Positions 1 to 11,023 of a stretch of DNA of 64,000 nucleotides are shown here, in pieces; position 1 is the first letter of the stretch, and the number at the start of each line of letters is the position of its first letter. The stretch is taken from assembly GCA_019637795.1 (NCBI GenBank), contig JAHBUY010000001.1, forward strand, positions 1,075,001 through 1,139,000, read 5' to 3'. Source of the stretch: a bacterium. GTDB lineage: Bacteria; Desulfobacterota; Binatia; HRBIN30; CADEER01. The position numbers and the translations under genes were made by a program. Below the pieces are notes generated by a model that was not told where the DNA came from, did not search any database, and saw nothing but the letters and a program-made list of their open reading frames with translations.

Positions 1-328
1 GCAGATGGTGTACGCCGGCTCGAAGCTGGCGCTGACGCGCTGGCTGCGGCGGGTCGCGCCGAGCCCCGAGTGGGCCGGCGCCGGCATCCGGCTGAACGCC
101 GTCGCCGCCGGCCCGGTGCAGACGCCGCTGCTGCAGGGCGGCCTGGAGCATCCGATCTACGGTCCGGCGATCCGCGGTTTCCCGGTGCCGACCGGCGGCC
201 CGGGCACGCCGGACGACATCGCCGCCGCGGTCGCGTTCCTGCTCGGCCCCGAGGCGCGCTACATCTGCGGCAGCGTGCTGTTCGTCGACGGCGGCACCGA
301 CGCGCTGATCCGCGGGCCGCAGTACTGA
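1..328 (+). CDS. SDR family oxidoreductase, C-terminal part (5' end outside window)
   Basis: C-terminal ~108 residues of a classical short-chain dehydrogenase/reductase; the reading frame is open at the window edge, so the Rossmann glycine motif is missing. The visible part begins at the active-site YxxxK (YAGSK). It continues through the LNAVAAGPVQTPL loop, which follows the catalytic helix in the family, and ends with the conserved GSVLFVDGGTDA strand. The YAGSK motif and the long substrate loop (GLEHPIYG...) resemble 3-alpha-hydroxysteroid dehydrogenase/carbonyl reductase types, but the substrate cannot be read. It is convergent with the surface-protein gene ending at 450; the 121-bp spacer shows no convincing terminator. 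Confidence 0.85.
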   Translation, partial: QMVYAGSKLALTRWLRRVAPSPEWAGAGIRLNAVAAGPVQTPLLQGGLEHPIYGPAIRGFPVPTGGPGTPDDIAAAVAFLLGPEARYICGSVLFVDGGTDALIRGPQY

Positions 329-449
329 TCCCGGCGGGATCTGCGGGACCCGAGCGCTCGCGGCCCCGTGCCCGACGACCAGCGAACCGCCATCGCTGCC
401 GCCTCACTGCCCCCACCGACCGCGGGTGGACCGCCGCGGCCGCAGTTCC

Positions 450-3011
450 TCACGCGCCGCAGCCGGCCAGCGCCGCGTTGACGGCGCGCACCAGCTCGTT
501 GACGGCGACGGCGCCGTCGCCATCGGCGTCGAACACCGGGCAGTCGTCCACCGGCGCGTTGCCGAGGGCGATGCCGACGCCGCGGATCAGCTCGTTGATG
601 GCGACGCTGCCGTCGCCATCGCAATCGCCGGCGCAGCGCGGCCGCTCGCTGGCGGTGGGCAGCGGCGTCGCCGTGTCCACCGCCGTCGCCGTCGCCGGGT
701 CCTCCGGGGTCGCGGTGGCCACCGGCGTCGGGGTCGCCGTGTCCACCGGCGTCGGCGTGACCGTGCACACCGCGCCGCTGCAGCCGCGCCGCGGATCGCA
801 CTGCTGACAGGCGTCGCAGACCCGCGGCGGGCCGCCGGCACAGAGGCCGCCGCGGCAGGCGTCGTCGCGGCTGCAGAGGTCGCCGTCGTCGCATTCGGTG
901 CCGTCGTCGACCACCGCGTCGTCGGGACAGACGCCGCTGTCGCCGCCGCACGCATCGGCGACGTCGCACTCGCCGCGGCTGGGGCGGCAGATCGAGCCGG
1001 CGGCGCGGAAGCGGCAATCGACCGCGCAACACGAACCGGGCGCGCCGTTGGCGGCGCCGCGGTCGCATTCCTCGCCCGCATCGATCGACCCGTTGCCGCA
1101 GCTCACGGCGGTGAGGCGGAGGGCGAAGACGCCGCCGCCGGCGGTGCCGGCGTAGACGTTGCGGCCGTCGTCCGGGTCGATCGCGATGGTGGTCGACCGC
1201 GCCGTCAGACCGTTGTTCACCCCGACCCAGGAGTCGCCGCCGTCGCGGCTGAGCAGCGCGCCCAGCGAGCCGGCCGCCCAGACGCGGCGCGGATCGCTGG
1301 GGTCGATGGCGAGGGCGGTGATCGCCGCGCCGCTCACCTGCCCACCGGGCGGTCCGGCGCTCGGCTGCCACTGCCCGCCGGCATCGCTGCTCTTGTAGAT
1401 GCCGGCGCCGCCGGTGCCGGCGTAGACGATCGCCGCGTCGCCGGGATCGACGGCCAGCGCCTGCACCGGCGCGCCGACGGGCAGCCCGGCCGACGCCGGC
1501 AGCCAGCGGGCGCCGCCGTCGTCGCTGCGGTACACGACGCCGGCGCCGCTGGCGTAGATGCGCGCCGGGTCGCTCGCCGCCTGCGCCAGCGCGTCGATGC
1601 GCGGTCGGCCGATGCCGTCGCCGAGCGGATCCCAGCGCGCGCCGCCGTCGACGGTGCGGAAGAGGCCCGCCTGCGTCCCGGCGACGGCGCGCCGGGCGTC
1701 GGCGGGATCGACGGCGACGGCGCGCACGAAAGCATCGATGCCGGCGCCGGCCGGCATCCACGTGGCGGCGCCGTCGTCGCTGCGGTAGACGCCGTCGCCC
1801 GACGTCCCGGCGTAGAGGGTCGCCGGGTGCGACGGCGCCACCGCCAGCGCCGCCACCTCGGCGACGTCGAGGCCGTTGGATGCCGCCGCCCAGCTCGCGC
1901 CGCGGTCGGCGCTGCGCGCCGCGCCGCCGGCGAAGGTGCCGGCATAGATGGTCGCCGGCGACCGCGGATCGACCGCCACGGCGCGCACGATGGTGTTGGC
2001 GAAGCCGGCATTGGCGGCGCGCCAGGTCTCGCCGCCGTCGGTGGAGCGATAGACGCCGGCGCCGCCGGTCGGGCCGGCGAGCAGGATCGCCGGCGCGCTC
2101 GACGCCAGCGCCACCGCCTCGACGCCGACGCCGTCGGGCAACCCGTCGCGCGCCGACGTCCAGCTCGCGGCGCCAGCGCGCCAGCGCCAGACGCCGCCGT
2201 CGGTGGCCGCGTACAGCGTGCGCGGCGGCAGCGGATCGAGGGCGAGGGCGAAGGCATTGGGCGGCGCGAGCCCGCCGGCGGCGAGTTGCCACGTCGCGCC
2301 GGCGTCGGCGGTCGCGAAGACGCCGCCCGGCGTCGCCGCGTAGACGACGCCGGCGGCGCCTGGATCGACCACCAGCGCGCGCACGAAGGAATCGGTCAGA
2401 CCGGCGCTCGCCCGCTGCCAGGCGTCGCCGCCATCGTCGGAGCGGAACACGCCGTCGACCGTGCCGGCGTAGAGCCGCCGCGGCTGCTGCGGATCGATGG
2501 CCAGGGCGAGCAGGAAGGCGTTGGTGATGCCGCTGTCGCGCCGCGCCCACGCGGTGCCGCCGGTGGTGCTGCGGAAGAGGCCGGCGCCGCGCGTCGCGAC
2601 GTGGAGGACGCGGCTGTCCTCGGGATCGACGACGATCGCCGCGATCGATGCCGTCGCCAGCTCCGCGACGCCGCCGTTGAGCTCGCGCCAGGTCTCGCCG
2701 CCATCGCCGCTGCGGAACACGCCGCCGCCATCGGTGCCGGCGTAGGCGACGAGCGGGTCGCGCGGGTCGACGGCGACGGCGAGGACGCTGCTCGGCTGCA
2801 ACCCGCGCCCCGAGCCTCGCCAGGTGGCGCCGAGATCGCCGCTGCGGAAGACGCCGCCGCTGGTCGCGGCATAGGTCATCGTTCCCGCGCCGGTCGACAT
2901 GGCGAAGGCCAGCGCCTGGCCGCCGTGCGGACCGGACGCCGTCCAGACGTTGTCGCCAGCGCCCGCCGCGCTGGCGAACAGCAGGCCGAGCAGGAGCGCC
3001 GCGCCTCGCAT
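450..3011 (-). CDS. Secreted BNR-repeat (sortilin-like) protein with Cys-rich region and dockerin-like tail
   Basis: About 853 residues. Domains in order: signal peptide (MRGAALLLGLLFASAAGA); roughly 13 repeats of 45-50 residues of the type VxRSxDGGxTWxxxxxGL...AVDPxxPxxxYAGT (BNR/sortilin-like beta-propeller blades) to about residue 640; a Cys-rich module opening CGNGSIDAGEECDRG (DUF4215-like); a T/P/A-rich linker; and a C-terminal pair of EF-hand loops (CAGDCDGDGSVAINEL and DADGDGAVAVNELVRAVN), dockerin-type-I-like. It is probably exported and cell-surface bound or released. No catalytic residues are recognisable; BNR propellers usually bind ligands or glycans. ATG at 3011 is chosen because it begins the signal peptide; an in-frame TTG lies 9 bp upstream. 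Convergent with the SDR gene and divergent from the DCC gene. Confidence 0.85.
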   Translation of the reverse strand: MRGAALLLGLLFASAAGAGDNVWTASGPHGGQALAFAMSTGAGTMTYAATSGGVFRSGDLGATWRGSGRGLQPSSVLAVAVDPRDPLVAYAGTDGGGVFRSGDGGETWRELNGGVAELATASIAAIVVDPEDSRVLHVATRGAGLFRSTTGGTAWARRDSGITNAFLLALAIDPQQPRRLYAGTVDGVFRSDDGGDAWQRASAGLTDSFVRALVVDPGAAGVVYAATPGGVFATADAGATWQLAAGGLAPPNAFALALDPLPPRTLYAATDGGVWRWRAGAASWTSARDGLPDGVGVEAVALASSAPAILLAGPTGGAGVYRSTDGGETWRAANAGFANTIVRAVAVDPRSPATIYAGTFAGGAARSADRGASWAAASNGLDVAEVAALAVAPSHPATLYAGTSGDGVYRSDDGAATWMPAGAGIDAFVRAVAVDPADARRAVAGTQAGLFRTVDGGARWDPLGDGIGRPRIDALAQAASDPARIYASGAGVVYRSDDGGARWLPASAGLPVGAPVQALAVDPGDAAIVYAGTGGAGIYKSSDAGGQWQPSAGPPGGQVSGAAITALAIDPSDPRRVWAAGSLGALLSRDGGDSWVGVNNGLTARSTTIAIDPDDGRNVYAGTAGGGVFALRLTAVSCGNGSIDAGEECDRGAANGAPGSCCAVDCRFRAAGSICRPSRGECDVADACGGDSGVCPDDAVVDDGTECDDGDLCSRDDACRGGLCAGGPPRVCDACQQCDPRRGCSGAVCTVTPTPVDTATPTPVATATPEDPATATAVDTATPLPTASERPRCAGDCDGDGSVAINELIRGVGIALGNAPVDDCPVFDADGDGAVAVNELVRAVNAALAGCGA

Positions 3012-3175
3012 CACCGGCAATTACGACAAACGGCGGCGAGTGAGTCCACCGGGTCGGGCAGAGGCGACGCGGATCACCGCCGACCACCGCGAACCCGAAG
3101 GCGTGCCGCTGTTGACGGTCGGTCGCGTCCTTCCCGTTCTCCGGTCCCCCACGTGTTCAGTGGCCCGAGGCCGTG

Positions 3176-3181
3176 TAGGCT
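3176..3181 (+). promoter_or_regulatory. Candidate -10 box (TAGGCT) for a leaderless start
   Basis: TAGGCT fits the TAnnnT -10 pattern and ends 6 nt before the ATG at 3188, where no Shine-Dalgarno is visible. The spacing would put transcription start at or next to the start codon. No good -35 is seen. Confidence 0.35.
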
Positions 3182-3187
3182 GCCGCC

Positions 3188-3652
3188 ATGGCCGCGGCGG
3201 TGATCCTCTACGACGGCGTCTGCGGGTTCTGCGACCGCACCGTGCGCTTCGTGCTGCGGCGCGATGCGCGCGGGCGCTTCCGCTTCGCGCCGTTGCAGAG
3301 CGACTTCGCCGCCGCAGCGCTGGCGCGCCATGGACGCGACGCCGGCGACCTGGACACCGTGGCGCTGTTGCGCGACGCCGGCAGCGCAGACGAACGCCTG
3401 CTGGTGAAGTCCGACGCGGTCCTCGCCATCCTGCGCGAGCTGGGCGGCGGCTGGGCGCTGCTCGGCCCGCTGCGCTGGCTGCCGCGCCGGCTGCGCGACG
3501 CCGCCTACGACGCGTTCGCCCGGCGCCGCTACGCCTGGTTCGGGCGCTTCGACGCCTGCCCCCTGCCGACCCCGGAGTTGCGGGCGCGACTGGCCGCGTC
3601 GCCGTCCGACGCGGAGACCGCGCCACCACGGGTGGCAGCGCAAGGCGACTGA
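3188..3652 (+). CDS. DCC-family thiol-disulfide oxidoreductase (DUF393)
   Basis: 154 residues, normal length for the DCC/YuxK family. The family signature is at the N-terminus: VILYDGVCGFCD, with the CxxC pair at Cys12/Cys15 after the first beta-strand and the DxxCxxC context intact. Later family features include RFRFAPLQSD and a conserved Trp/Arg-rich helix (LRWLPRRLRDAAYD). No signal peptide, so it is a cytoplasmic thioredoxin-like redox protein; physiological partners are unknown for the family. It stands alone, divergent from the BNR-protein gene and convergent with the H+-ATPase operon. The start is fixed by the motif, which begins eight residues after the ATG. Confidence 0.9.
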   Translation: MAAAVILYDGVCGFCDRTVRFVLRRDARGRFRFAPLQSDFAAAALARHGRDAGDLDTVALLRDAGSADERLLVKSDAVLAILRELGGGWALLGPLRWLPRRLRDAAYDAFARRRYAWFGRFDACPLPTPELRARLAASPSDAETAPPRVAAQGD

Positions 3653-3660
3653 GCGCCAAG

Positions 3661-3685
3661 GCGGGCGACGGCGGCCGCCGCCCGC
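3661..3685. terminator. Hairpin between convergent genes
   Basis: GCGGGCGACGGC and GCCGCCGCCCGC form a near-perfect 12-bp stem (one mismatch). It sits in the 63-bp spacer between the stop codons of the DCC gene and the ATPase gene, so it could terminate both directions. There is no long T tract, only TTCAC on the plus side. Confidence 0.5.
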
Positions 3686-3715
3686 TTCACGACGCGGGAC
3701 GCGCTGGCGCCGCGT

Positions 3716-6055
<2,340 letters not shown>

Positions 6056-6134
6056 CGTGGTGACCTCCTCGCGATGCGCCAGCGGTACGCCGGCCTCGCT
6101 CGCCATCGCGTGCGCCGCCGGGGCATCCGCCCGG

Positions 6135-6671
6135 CTACATGATGCGGACCTGGACCCCGACGAAGGCCAACAGCACGCCGACGCTCATCAGACCCATCGC
6201 CCACGTCAACACGTTGCCCTCCGCGGAGCGACCCAGGAAGCCGCCCAGGACGCCCAGCGCGGCGATGGGCCCGCCGAGCGAGATCCAGCTCGCCCCGGGC
6301 AGGGCCATGGCAACGAGCAGCGGGAACACCGCCCCCATGAAGCTGCACGAGCCGGAGACCAGGCTGCCGATGATGGATTCGACCAGAACGGCGCGGCCGA
6401 GCTGCGTCCTGACCAGCGGCCCCCGTGAGCCGAGCGTGAGATGCTTCGCCGCTTCCACCAACCGATTCCGGAACGTCGCATATTGCGCCACGAAGAAGGT
6501 GAAGGCCGCCGAAATCGAGGCCACCACCGCGACGCGGATCACGTCGCCGGCGTCGACCGCCGCATGACTCGCGACGACCTTGCCGGCGGCGAGCACGAGC
6601 GCCGTCAGGATGCCGTCGACGAGGCCGACGACCAACGCGAATCCATGCTCCCCGCGCGCGGAGACCGCCAT
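6135..6671 (-). CDS. VIT1/CCC1-like integral membrane protein
   Basis: 178 residues with about five hydrophobic segments: VVGLVDGILTALVLAAG, RVAVVASISAAFTFFVA, SIIGSLVSGSCSFMGAVF, SLGGPIAALGVLGGFL and MGLMSVGVLLAFVGVQV. The first segment resembles the opening (GLVDGxxxxLxLVxG) of VIT1/CCC1-family Fe/Mn transporters, but the protein is shorter than usual family members (about 230) and the cytosolic metal-binding helices are not evident. It starts 3 nt after the DUF211 stop codon and ends 79 nt before the H+-ATPase start, so all three are probably co-transcribed. Family assignment is moderate; an uncharacterised multi-pass protein is the fallback. Confidence 0.65.
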   Translation of the reverse strand: MAVSARGEHGFALVVGLVDGILTALVLAAGKVVASHAAVDAGDVIRVAVVASISAAFTFFVAQYATFRNRLVEAAKHLTLGSRGPLVRTQLGRAVLVESIIGSLVSGSCSFMGAVFPLLVAMALPGASWISLGGPIAALGVLGGFLGRSAEGNVLTWAMGLMSVGVLLAFVGVQVRIM

Positions 6672-6674
6672 GGC

Positions 6675-6959
6675 TCAGCGCGCCCGCTTCTCCCGCTCCA
6701 CCATGCGCTCGCCACAGACGATCTGATCGACGCTGTTGACCACCGCGCCGGTTCGTTCGATCGCCTTCTTCACCGCCTCGAAATCGATGTTCTGACCCTC
6801 GACGGTGATGTCGGTTCCCACCGTCTCCATGTCGATCCCGTTGACGGTGACGTTGACGCCCTCCACCCCCGTCACGGCCTCGACGGCAGCCGCCAACGCG
6901 ATCAGATCCGGGCGGTCGTGAGCTTTGTCGACGTCCAGTGCCAGTCTGCGGATGTTCAT
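6675..6959 (-). CDS. DUF211 domain protein
   Basis: 94 residues, full length for DUF211, a small ferredoxin-like-fold family known mainly from archaea. Conserved pattern visible: IRRLALDVDKAH...LAAAVEAVTGVEGVNVTV, then ITVEGQNIDFEAVKKAIERTGAVVNSVDQIVCGE. The function of the family is unknown; the beta-alpha-beta repeat resembles ACT/metallochaperone-like small-ligand folds. The start is well supported: GGAGG lies 8 nt before the ATG. It is the first gene of the DUF211-VIT-like-H+-ATPase operon, suggesting a regulatory or ligand-sensing subunit for that transport set (inference). Confidence 0.88.
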   Translation of the reverse strand: MNIRRLALDVDKAHDRPDLIALAAAVEAVTGVEGVNVTVNGIDMETVGTDITVEGQNIDFEAVKKAIERTGAVVNSVDQIVCGERMVEREKRAR

Positions 6960-7172
6960 CGATTGTCCCTCCTCGAGCGCGGCCGCTCCGCGCCACAGTC
7001 GCGCGCGCACCGTATCGCGGCGGATCATACCGCGCTGCGCTCCGGATCGCATCCGGACCGATCGGTGCACGGGACGGGGCGGTGGTTTCTCGTGGACTTG
7101 TCGTCGAACCCGTACTACACGCCGAGCCGCGAAGTCTTCGCGGTCAGAACGTCCTCGAGAGGGGGGAACCTC

Positions 7173-7931
7173 ATGGGGGTCTCGACGTTCGCGAGAGTCG
7201 GTGTCGGTGGTTTGGTCGCGCGGTGGGTGCGCGGCGGAGCGGCCGTCGTGATCCTGCCGGCGATGGCACTGGCGATGGCCGACGACTGCGCCCTGGCGCA
7301 ATCGCGCTGCACCTCGCTCAAGTACAAGTTCGCGGGGAAAGGCGCGCTGTCGAAGGCGAAGTGCGTGGCGCGCGCCGCCCGCACCGGCAGCGCGGTCGAT
7401 CCGGCCTGCCTGGCGGCGGCGGAGCAGAAGCTCAGCGAGAAGTGGGCGATCGCCGAGAGCAAGGGCGATTGCGCGTCGGTCGGCGACGGGGGCGTGGTGC
7501 AGGACAAGATCGACGACTTCATCGCCTCCCTGACCGGCTGTCTGCAGGGGCTGCCGACGCCGACACCGATTCCGACGCCCACCCAAACGGCGACCGGCAC
7601 CGCCACGGCGACCGCGACCGAAACCCCGACGGGCGGACCGCCGCCGGCGCAGTGCTGCTCGTTCGTCGAGCCCAGCGCCGGTCAGGTGTGCCTGATCCTC
7701 TCTCCCACCGTCTGCGCGCTCTTCGGCGGCACCTCCAGCAGCGGCGACTGCGATGCCTCGACCGGTCTCTGCGGCGCCCCGCCGGTGAGCACCGGCGATT
7801 GCTGTTCCGACGCGGTCTTCGCCTTTAGCTGCCTGGCGGGACCGGGCGTCGGCGCGCACTGCGCGACCACCTGGAGCGGGACCTTGCACTCCGGCACGAC
7901 GTGCCTGGCCGGCGGCTGCGGCATTCCCTGA
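7173..7931 (+). CDS. Secreted Cys-rich protein with TP-rich linker
   Basis: 252 residues, no recognised family. An N-terminal hydrophobic signal ([16 protein letters not shown]) is followed by a four-Cys helical segment ([20 protein letters not shown]..., ending LTGCLQG). This is the kind of domain found in repeated secreted proteins of soil deltaproteobacteria-like genomes. Next come a low-complexity T/P/A linker of about 35 residues and a C-terminal domain with a dozen Cys ([44 protein letters not shown]), presumably disulfide-bonded outside the cytoplasm. A purine-rich GAGAGGGGGG tract just upstream serves as ribosome-binding site. Divergent from the DUF211 operon across a 213-bp spacer in which I see no strong promoter boxes. 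Confidence 0.8.
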   Translation: MGVSTFARVGVGGLVARWVRGGAAVVILPAMALAMADDCALAQSRCTSLKYKFAGKGALSKAKCVARAARTGSAVDPACLAAAEQKLSEKWAIAESKGDCASVGDGGVVQDKIDDFIASLTGCLQGLPTPTPIPTPTQTATGTATATATETPTGGPPPAQCCSFVEPSAGQVCLILSPTVCALFGGTSSSGDCDASTGLCGAPPVSTGDCCSDAVFAFSCLAGPGVGAHCATTWSGTLHSGTTCLAGGCGIP

Positions 7932-8083
7932 CAACACGAGCCGCGGCCGTCGCTCGCGCGTCTCGCTCCGGGCGGCCTCCTGGCGATCGCCCGGCGGCGC
8001 GCGCGGAGAGGTCGGCAGCGGAAACCGAACGACGGCCGCGGCATCGAACATCCGCTGCTCCAGGCCGTCGCAGGGACCACCCC

Positions 8084-9073
8084 ATGCTGATTCGCATCCC
8101 CCGCCCGTGGGACCTCGCCGCGAACGAGATCACCGACGAGACCCTCTATCTCCGCCGCCGCGAGTTTCTGCGCGGCGCGGCGCTCGCCGCCGGCGCGCTG
8201 CTCGTGCCGGCGTGCGGCCCGCCCGGCGACGCGCCCGCCGGCGCCACCGGCGCCGCCGCCGCCGAGACGCCGCCCTTGGCGTCCATCCCCGGAATCGTCC
8301 GCGGCCCGTTTGCCACCGACGAGGAGATCACCGCCGAAGGCAAGGCCACCAGCTACAACAACTTCTACGAGCTCGGCACCGACAAGAGCGATCCCGCGGC
8401 GAACGCCGGCCGGTTGGTCACCAAGCCGTGGTCGGTGGCGATCGAGGGCGAGGTCGCCAGGCCGGGCACGATCGGGCTCGAGGATCTGTTGCGCGGGCTG
8501 ACGCCGCAGGAGCGCGTCTACCGCCACCGCTGCGTCGAGGCGTGGTCGATGGTGATCCCCTGGGTCGGCGTGCCGCTCGGCGAGGTGCTGCAGCGCCATG
8601 CGCCGACGTCGAAGGCGAAGTACGTCGCCTTCCGCACCCTGCTGGATCCCGAGCAGATGCCCGGCCAGCGCCGCCGCGTGCTCGACTGGCCGTACCGCGA
8701 GGGCCTGCGCATCGACGAGGCGATGCACCCGCTGACCCTCCTCGCCTTCGGCATGTACGGCAAGGTGCTGCCGAACCAGAACGGCGCGCCGCTGCGCCTG
8801 GTGGTGCCGTGGAAGTACGGCTTCAAGGGCATCAAGACGATCGTCGCCATCCGCCTGCAGGAGGCGCAGCCGGAGACGAGCTGGAACATGGCGGCGCCGA
8901 GCGAGTACGGCTTCTACTCGAACGTGAATCCGGCCGTCGATCACCCGCGCTGGAGCCAGCGGAGCGAGCGCCGCATCGGCGAGCTGCGGCGTCGCGACAC
9001 CCTGCCCTTCAACGGCTACGCCGAGCAGGTCGCGTCGCTGTACGCCGGCATGGACCTGGCGAAGAGCTTCTGA
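8084..9073 (+). CDS. msrP: Periplasmic protein-methionine-sulfoxide reductase, molybdopterin subunit MsrP
   Basis: 329 residues, matching the usual ~330. It has a Tat signal ([19 protein letters not shown], residues 22-40). The molybdopterin-binding SUOX-fold domain follows, with the Mo-coordinating Cys150 in [15 protein letters not shown], and further family motifs [20 protein letters not shown] and [19 protein letters not shown]. MsrP reduces both diastereomers of Met-sulfoxide in periplasmic proteins, taking electrons from the quinone pool through MsrQ. Its partner gene lies 1.1 kb downstream on the same strand but is separated by an inverted gene, unlike the usual adjacent msrPQ arrangement. 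AGGGA precedes the ATG by 8 nt. Confidence 0.95.
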   Translation: MLIRIPRPWDLAANEITDETLYLRRREFLRGAALAAGALLVPACGPPGDAPAGATGAAAAETPPLASIPGIVRGPFATDEEITAEGKATSYNNFYELGTDKSDPAANAGRLVTKPWSVAIEGEVARPGTIGLEDLLRGLTPQERVYRHRCVEAWSMVIPWVGVPLGEVLQRHAPTSKAKYVAFRTLLDPEQMPGQRRRVLDWPYREGLRIDEAMHPLTLLAFGMYGKVLPNQNGAPLRLVVPWKYGFKGIKTIVAIRLQEAQPETSWNMAAPSEYGFYSNVNPAVDHPRWSQRSERRIGELRRRDTLPFNGYAEQVASLYAGMDLAKSF

Positions 9074-9102
9074 CTCCGCGCACGGGCGCCGCGGCGCATC
9101 GC

Positions 9103-9972
9103 TCACCCCGACGTGCCGCGGCGGGCGCGGACGCGCCGGCGCCGACGGATGCCGACGGCGAACAGGGCCGCGGCCGTCAGCGCCAGGGCCCAGGTCGACA
9201 GCGCCGGAGCGGTGCTCTTGGAACGGCACGGGGCGAGCTCGTCGAGCGGGATGTCCACGAGCAGCGGCGACTCGCCCTCGATGCCCAGGCGGATCGCCCG
9301 ATCCTGGAGCGCGACGTACAGATCGACCAGCGCGAACGAGCCCAGATTCGGCGCCCCGAGCTCGTACGGAACGTGCGGGATCCTGAGATGCGTGGGCGCG
9401 GCCGCGCTCGGGTAGAGGTCGAGCGGGAGCCGCACCGAGGCGACGCCGAAGTCGATCAGCACCGCCGGTCCGCCGGCAGCGCACAGGTAGCCGGTGGCGA
9501 GCACGGTGCCGCTCCCGGTCTCGAACTCGACGGTGTTCAGCGCCGCCGGGAACCCATCCGGATGGTCGTTCGGGAACTCCTCGTACGCGTCGAGGCGGAA
9601 CGGGATCACGAACAGGCCGGCGAGCGGCGGGCGCGGCGGCGTCGCGCCGCTCGGCGTGCTCGTCGACGTCACCTCGGTGACGATGTAGTCGCTGCTCGCG
9701 TCCTGGCCCGTCACCATCGAGCCGGACGTCGTGCCGCCGTTGCACCCCTTGATCAGCGGCGTGTTGGTCTGCGTCTTGGTGAAGGCGAGGTTGTAGCCAT
9801 CGAAGGTCGCGCGGATCGTGCAGTCCTCGTCGGGTTCGGGACCATCGCCGTCCGCATCGATGACGAGAAGGATCGCGCTCCCCGCCACCTGGACGTACGG
9901 CGCGGCATCGGCGGGCGAGAACCCCACGGGCAGGAGCATGGCCGCGACCGCTGAGAACGCGACTGCTTTCAT
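9103..9972 (-). CDS. Secreted protein with C-terminal IPTL/PEP-CTERM-like sorting tail
   Basis: 289 residues, no recognised enzymatic domain. Signal peptide MKAVAFSAVAAMLLPVGFSPADA, then a probable beta-sandwich domain (AGSAILLVIDADGDGPEPDEDC... and FPNDHPDGFPAALNTVEFETGSG). The C-terminus has the tripartite pattern of sorted proteins: a proline/Ser segment (STAPALSTWALAL), a hydrophobic helix (TAAALFAVG) and an Arg cluster (IRRRRRVRARR). Known relatives of this tail are recognised by exosortase/archaeosortase-like enzymes, but none is encoded in this window. GGAGGTGA four nt before the ATG fixes the start. The gene lies between msrP and msrQ in opposite orientation. Confidence 0.75.
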   Translation of the reverse strand: MKAVAFSAVAAMLLPVGFSPADAAPYVQVAGSAILLVIDADGDGPEPDEDCTIRATFDGYNLAFTKTQTNTPLIKGCNGGTTSGSMVTGQDASSDYIVTEVTSTSTPSGATPPRPPLAGLFVIPFRLDAYEEFPNDHPDGFPAALNTVEFETGSGTVLATGYLCAAGGPAVLIDFGVASVRLPLDLYPSAAAPTHLRIPHVPYELGAPNLGSFALVDLYVALQDRAIRLGIEGESPLLVDIPLDELAPCRSKSTAPALSTWALALTAAALFAVGIRRRRRVRARRGTSG

Positions 9973-10191
9973 ACCGTCACCTCCGAGCCTCGACGGGCTG
10001 ACGTCTCGCCGCGTAGCGCGGGTGCGCCGCGGCGTGCAAGCGAACTGAGGCCGCCCGCGGCCGCCGCCGGCGCCGCGAGCCCATGACGCCGCCCCCGCCA
10101 ACGGAGACCGCACCAGGCGGCGGAAACCGAACCCCGGCGCCCGGCATCGCACGTCCACCGGCGCCGCCGTCAATCCGCCGAGGCCCAGACC

Positions 10192-10860
10192 ATGCCAGCC
10201 CGACCAGAGCGCATCACCATCCGCCGACGGGGAGCGGGCGCCGCTCTTCCCACCTCGCTGAGCGGCCGCGGGGCGCGGCGAGTGGGAAGGTGGGGGCTCG
10301 TCGCCCTGGCGATGCTGCCGGCGGCGTGGCTGGCGGTGGCGGGCTGGCGCGACGCGCTGGGCGCGAATCCGATCGAGGCGATCACCCATGGCAGCGGACT
10401 CTGGGGACTGCGCTTCCTGCTCGCCTCGCTGGCGATCACGCCGTTGCGCCGGGCGACGGCGTGGAACTGGCTGATCGCCTATCGCCGCCCGCTCGGCCTG
10501 CTGGCCTTCACCTACGCGCTGCTGCACGTCGCGACCTTCGTGGCGCTCGACCACTGGTTCGACTGGGCGCGGATTCTCGCCGACCTGCGCAAGCGGCCGT
10601 ACGTCACCGCCGGCGCCGTCGCCTTCCTCTGCCTGGTGCCGCTCGCGATCACCTCCACCCGCGGCTGGATCCGCCGCCTCGGCAGGCGCTGGACGACGCT
10701 GCACCGCCTGGCCTACGTCGCCGCCGCCGCGGTGGTGATCCACTACTGGTGGTTGGTGAAGGCCGACGTCCGCGCGCCCGTCGGGTACGGAGCCATCCTG
10801 GCGCTGCTGCTGCTGGCGCGCGCGGCGCCCGTGGCGCGGCGGCGCGGCGCCACGGCTTGA
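10192..10860 (+). CDS. msrQ: Heme-binding membrane subunit MsrQ
   Basis: 222 residues with six predicted TM segments in the ferric-reductase-like fold. Typical MsrQ features are NPIEAITHGSGLWGLRFLLASLAITPLRR, then a first heme-ligand His region (ALLHVATFV), KRPYVTAGAVAF, LAITSTRGWIRRLGRRW, and the second His pair (TLHRLAY...VIHYWW). It passes electrons from quinol to the periplasmic MsrP. GAGG lies 8 nt before the ATG, which also matches the family start after a basic N-terminal tail. Same orientation as msrP, with the CTERM-protein gene between. Confidence 0.93.
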   Translation: MPARPERITIRRRGAGAALPTSLSGRGARRVGRWGLVALAMLPAAWLAVAGWRDALGANPIEAITHGSGLWGLRFLLASLAITPLRRATAWNWLIAYRRPLGLLAFTYALLHVATFVALDHWFDWARILADLRKRPYVTAGAVAFLCLVPLAITSTRGWIRRLGRRWTTLHRLAYVAAAAVVIHYWWLVKADVRAPVGYGAILALLLLARAAPVARRRGATA

Positions 10861-10891
10861 CCCGTGCGGCGCTTTCTGGTCAGGTGAGGCG

Positions 10892-11023
10892 ATGCAGCGG
10901 CGCCACAAGACCCTGATCGCCGTCGGCCTGGCCGTCTTCATCCTCGGCTGGCTGGCCTGGTCCGTCCTCCTCACCGAGAGCGAGGTCGACCAAGCCCCCG
11001 CCGCGGTCCAGCAGCAGCCGTAA
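10892..11023 (+). CDS. Small single-TM protein, 43 residues
   Basis: A short frame, ATG to TAA, encoding a basic start (MQRRHKTL), one hydrophobic helix (IAVGLAVFILGWLAWSVLL) and a polar Gln/Pro-rich tail (DQAPAAVQQQP). It begins 31 bp after msrQ with GGTGAG a few bases upstream of the ATG. Codon use is G/C-rich at third positions, like its neighbours. Topology would be N-in/C-out. No family recognised; it could be a small accessory of MsrQ, but position is the only evidence. Confidence 0.5.
   Translation: MQRRHKTLIAVGLAVFILGWLAWSVLLTESEVDQAPAAVQQQP

Noticed and set aside
70..3203. Very long open frames on both strands overlapping the BNR-repeat gene
   Set aside because: They are Arg/Ala/Gly-rich shadows caused by high G+C. 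Only the 450-3011 frame has a signal peptide, repeats and recognisable domains.
7560..7640. Tandem repeat (CCGAC/ACCGC-type) as a possible array or satellite
   Set aside because: It is the in-frame Thr/Pro/Ala linker of the secreted protein at 7173, not a CRISPR or DNA-level repeat unit.
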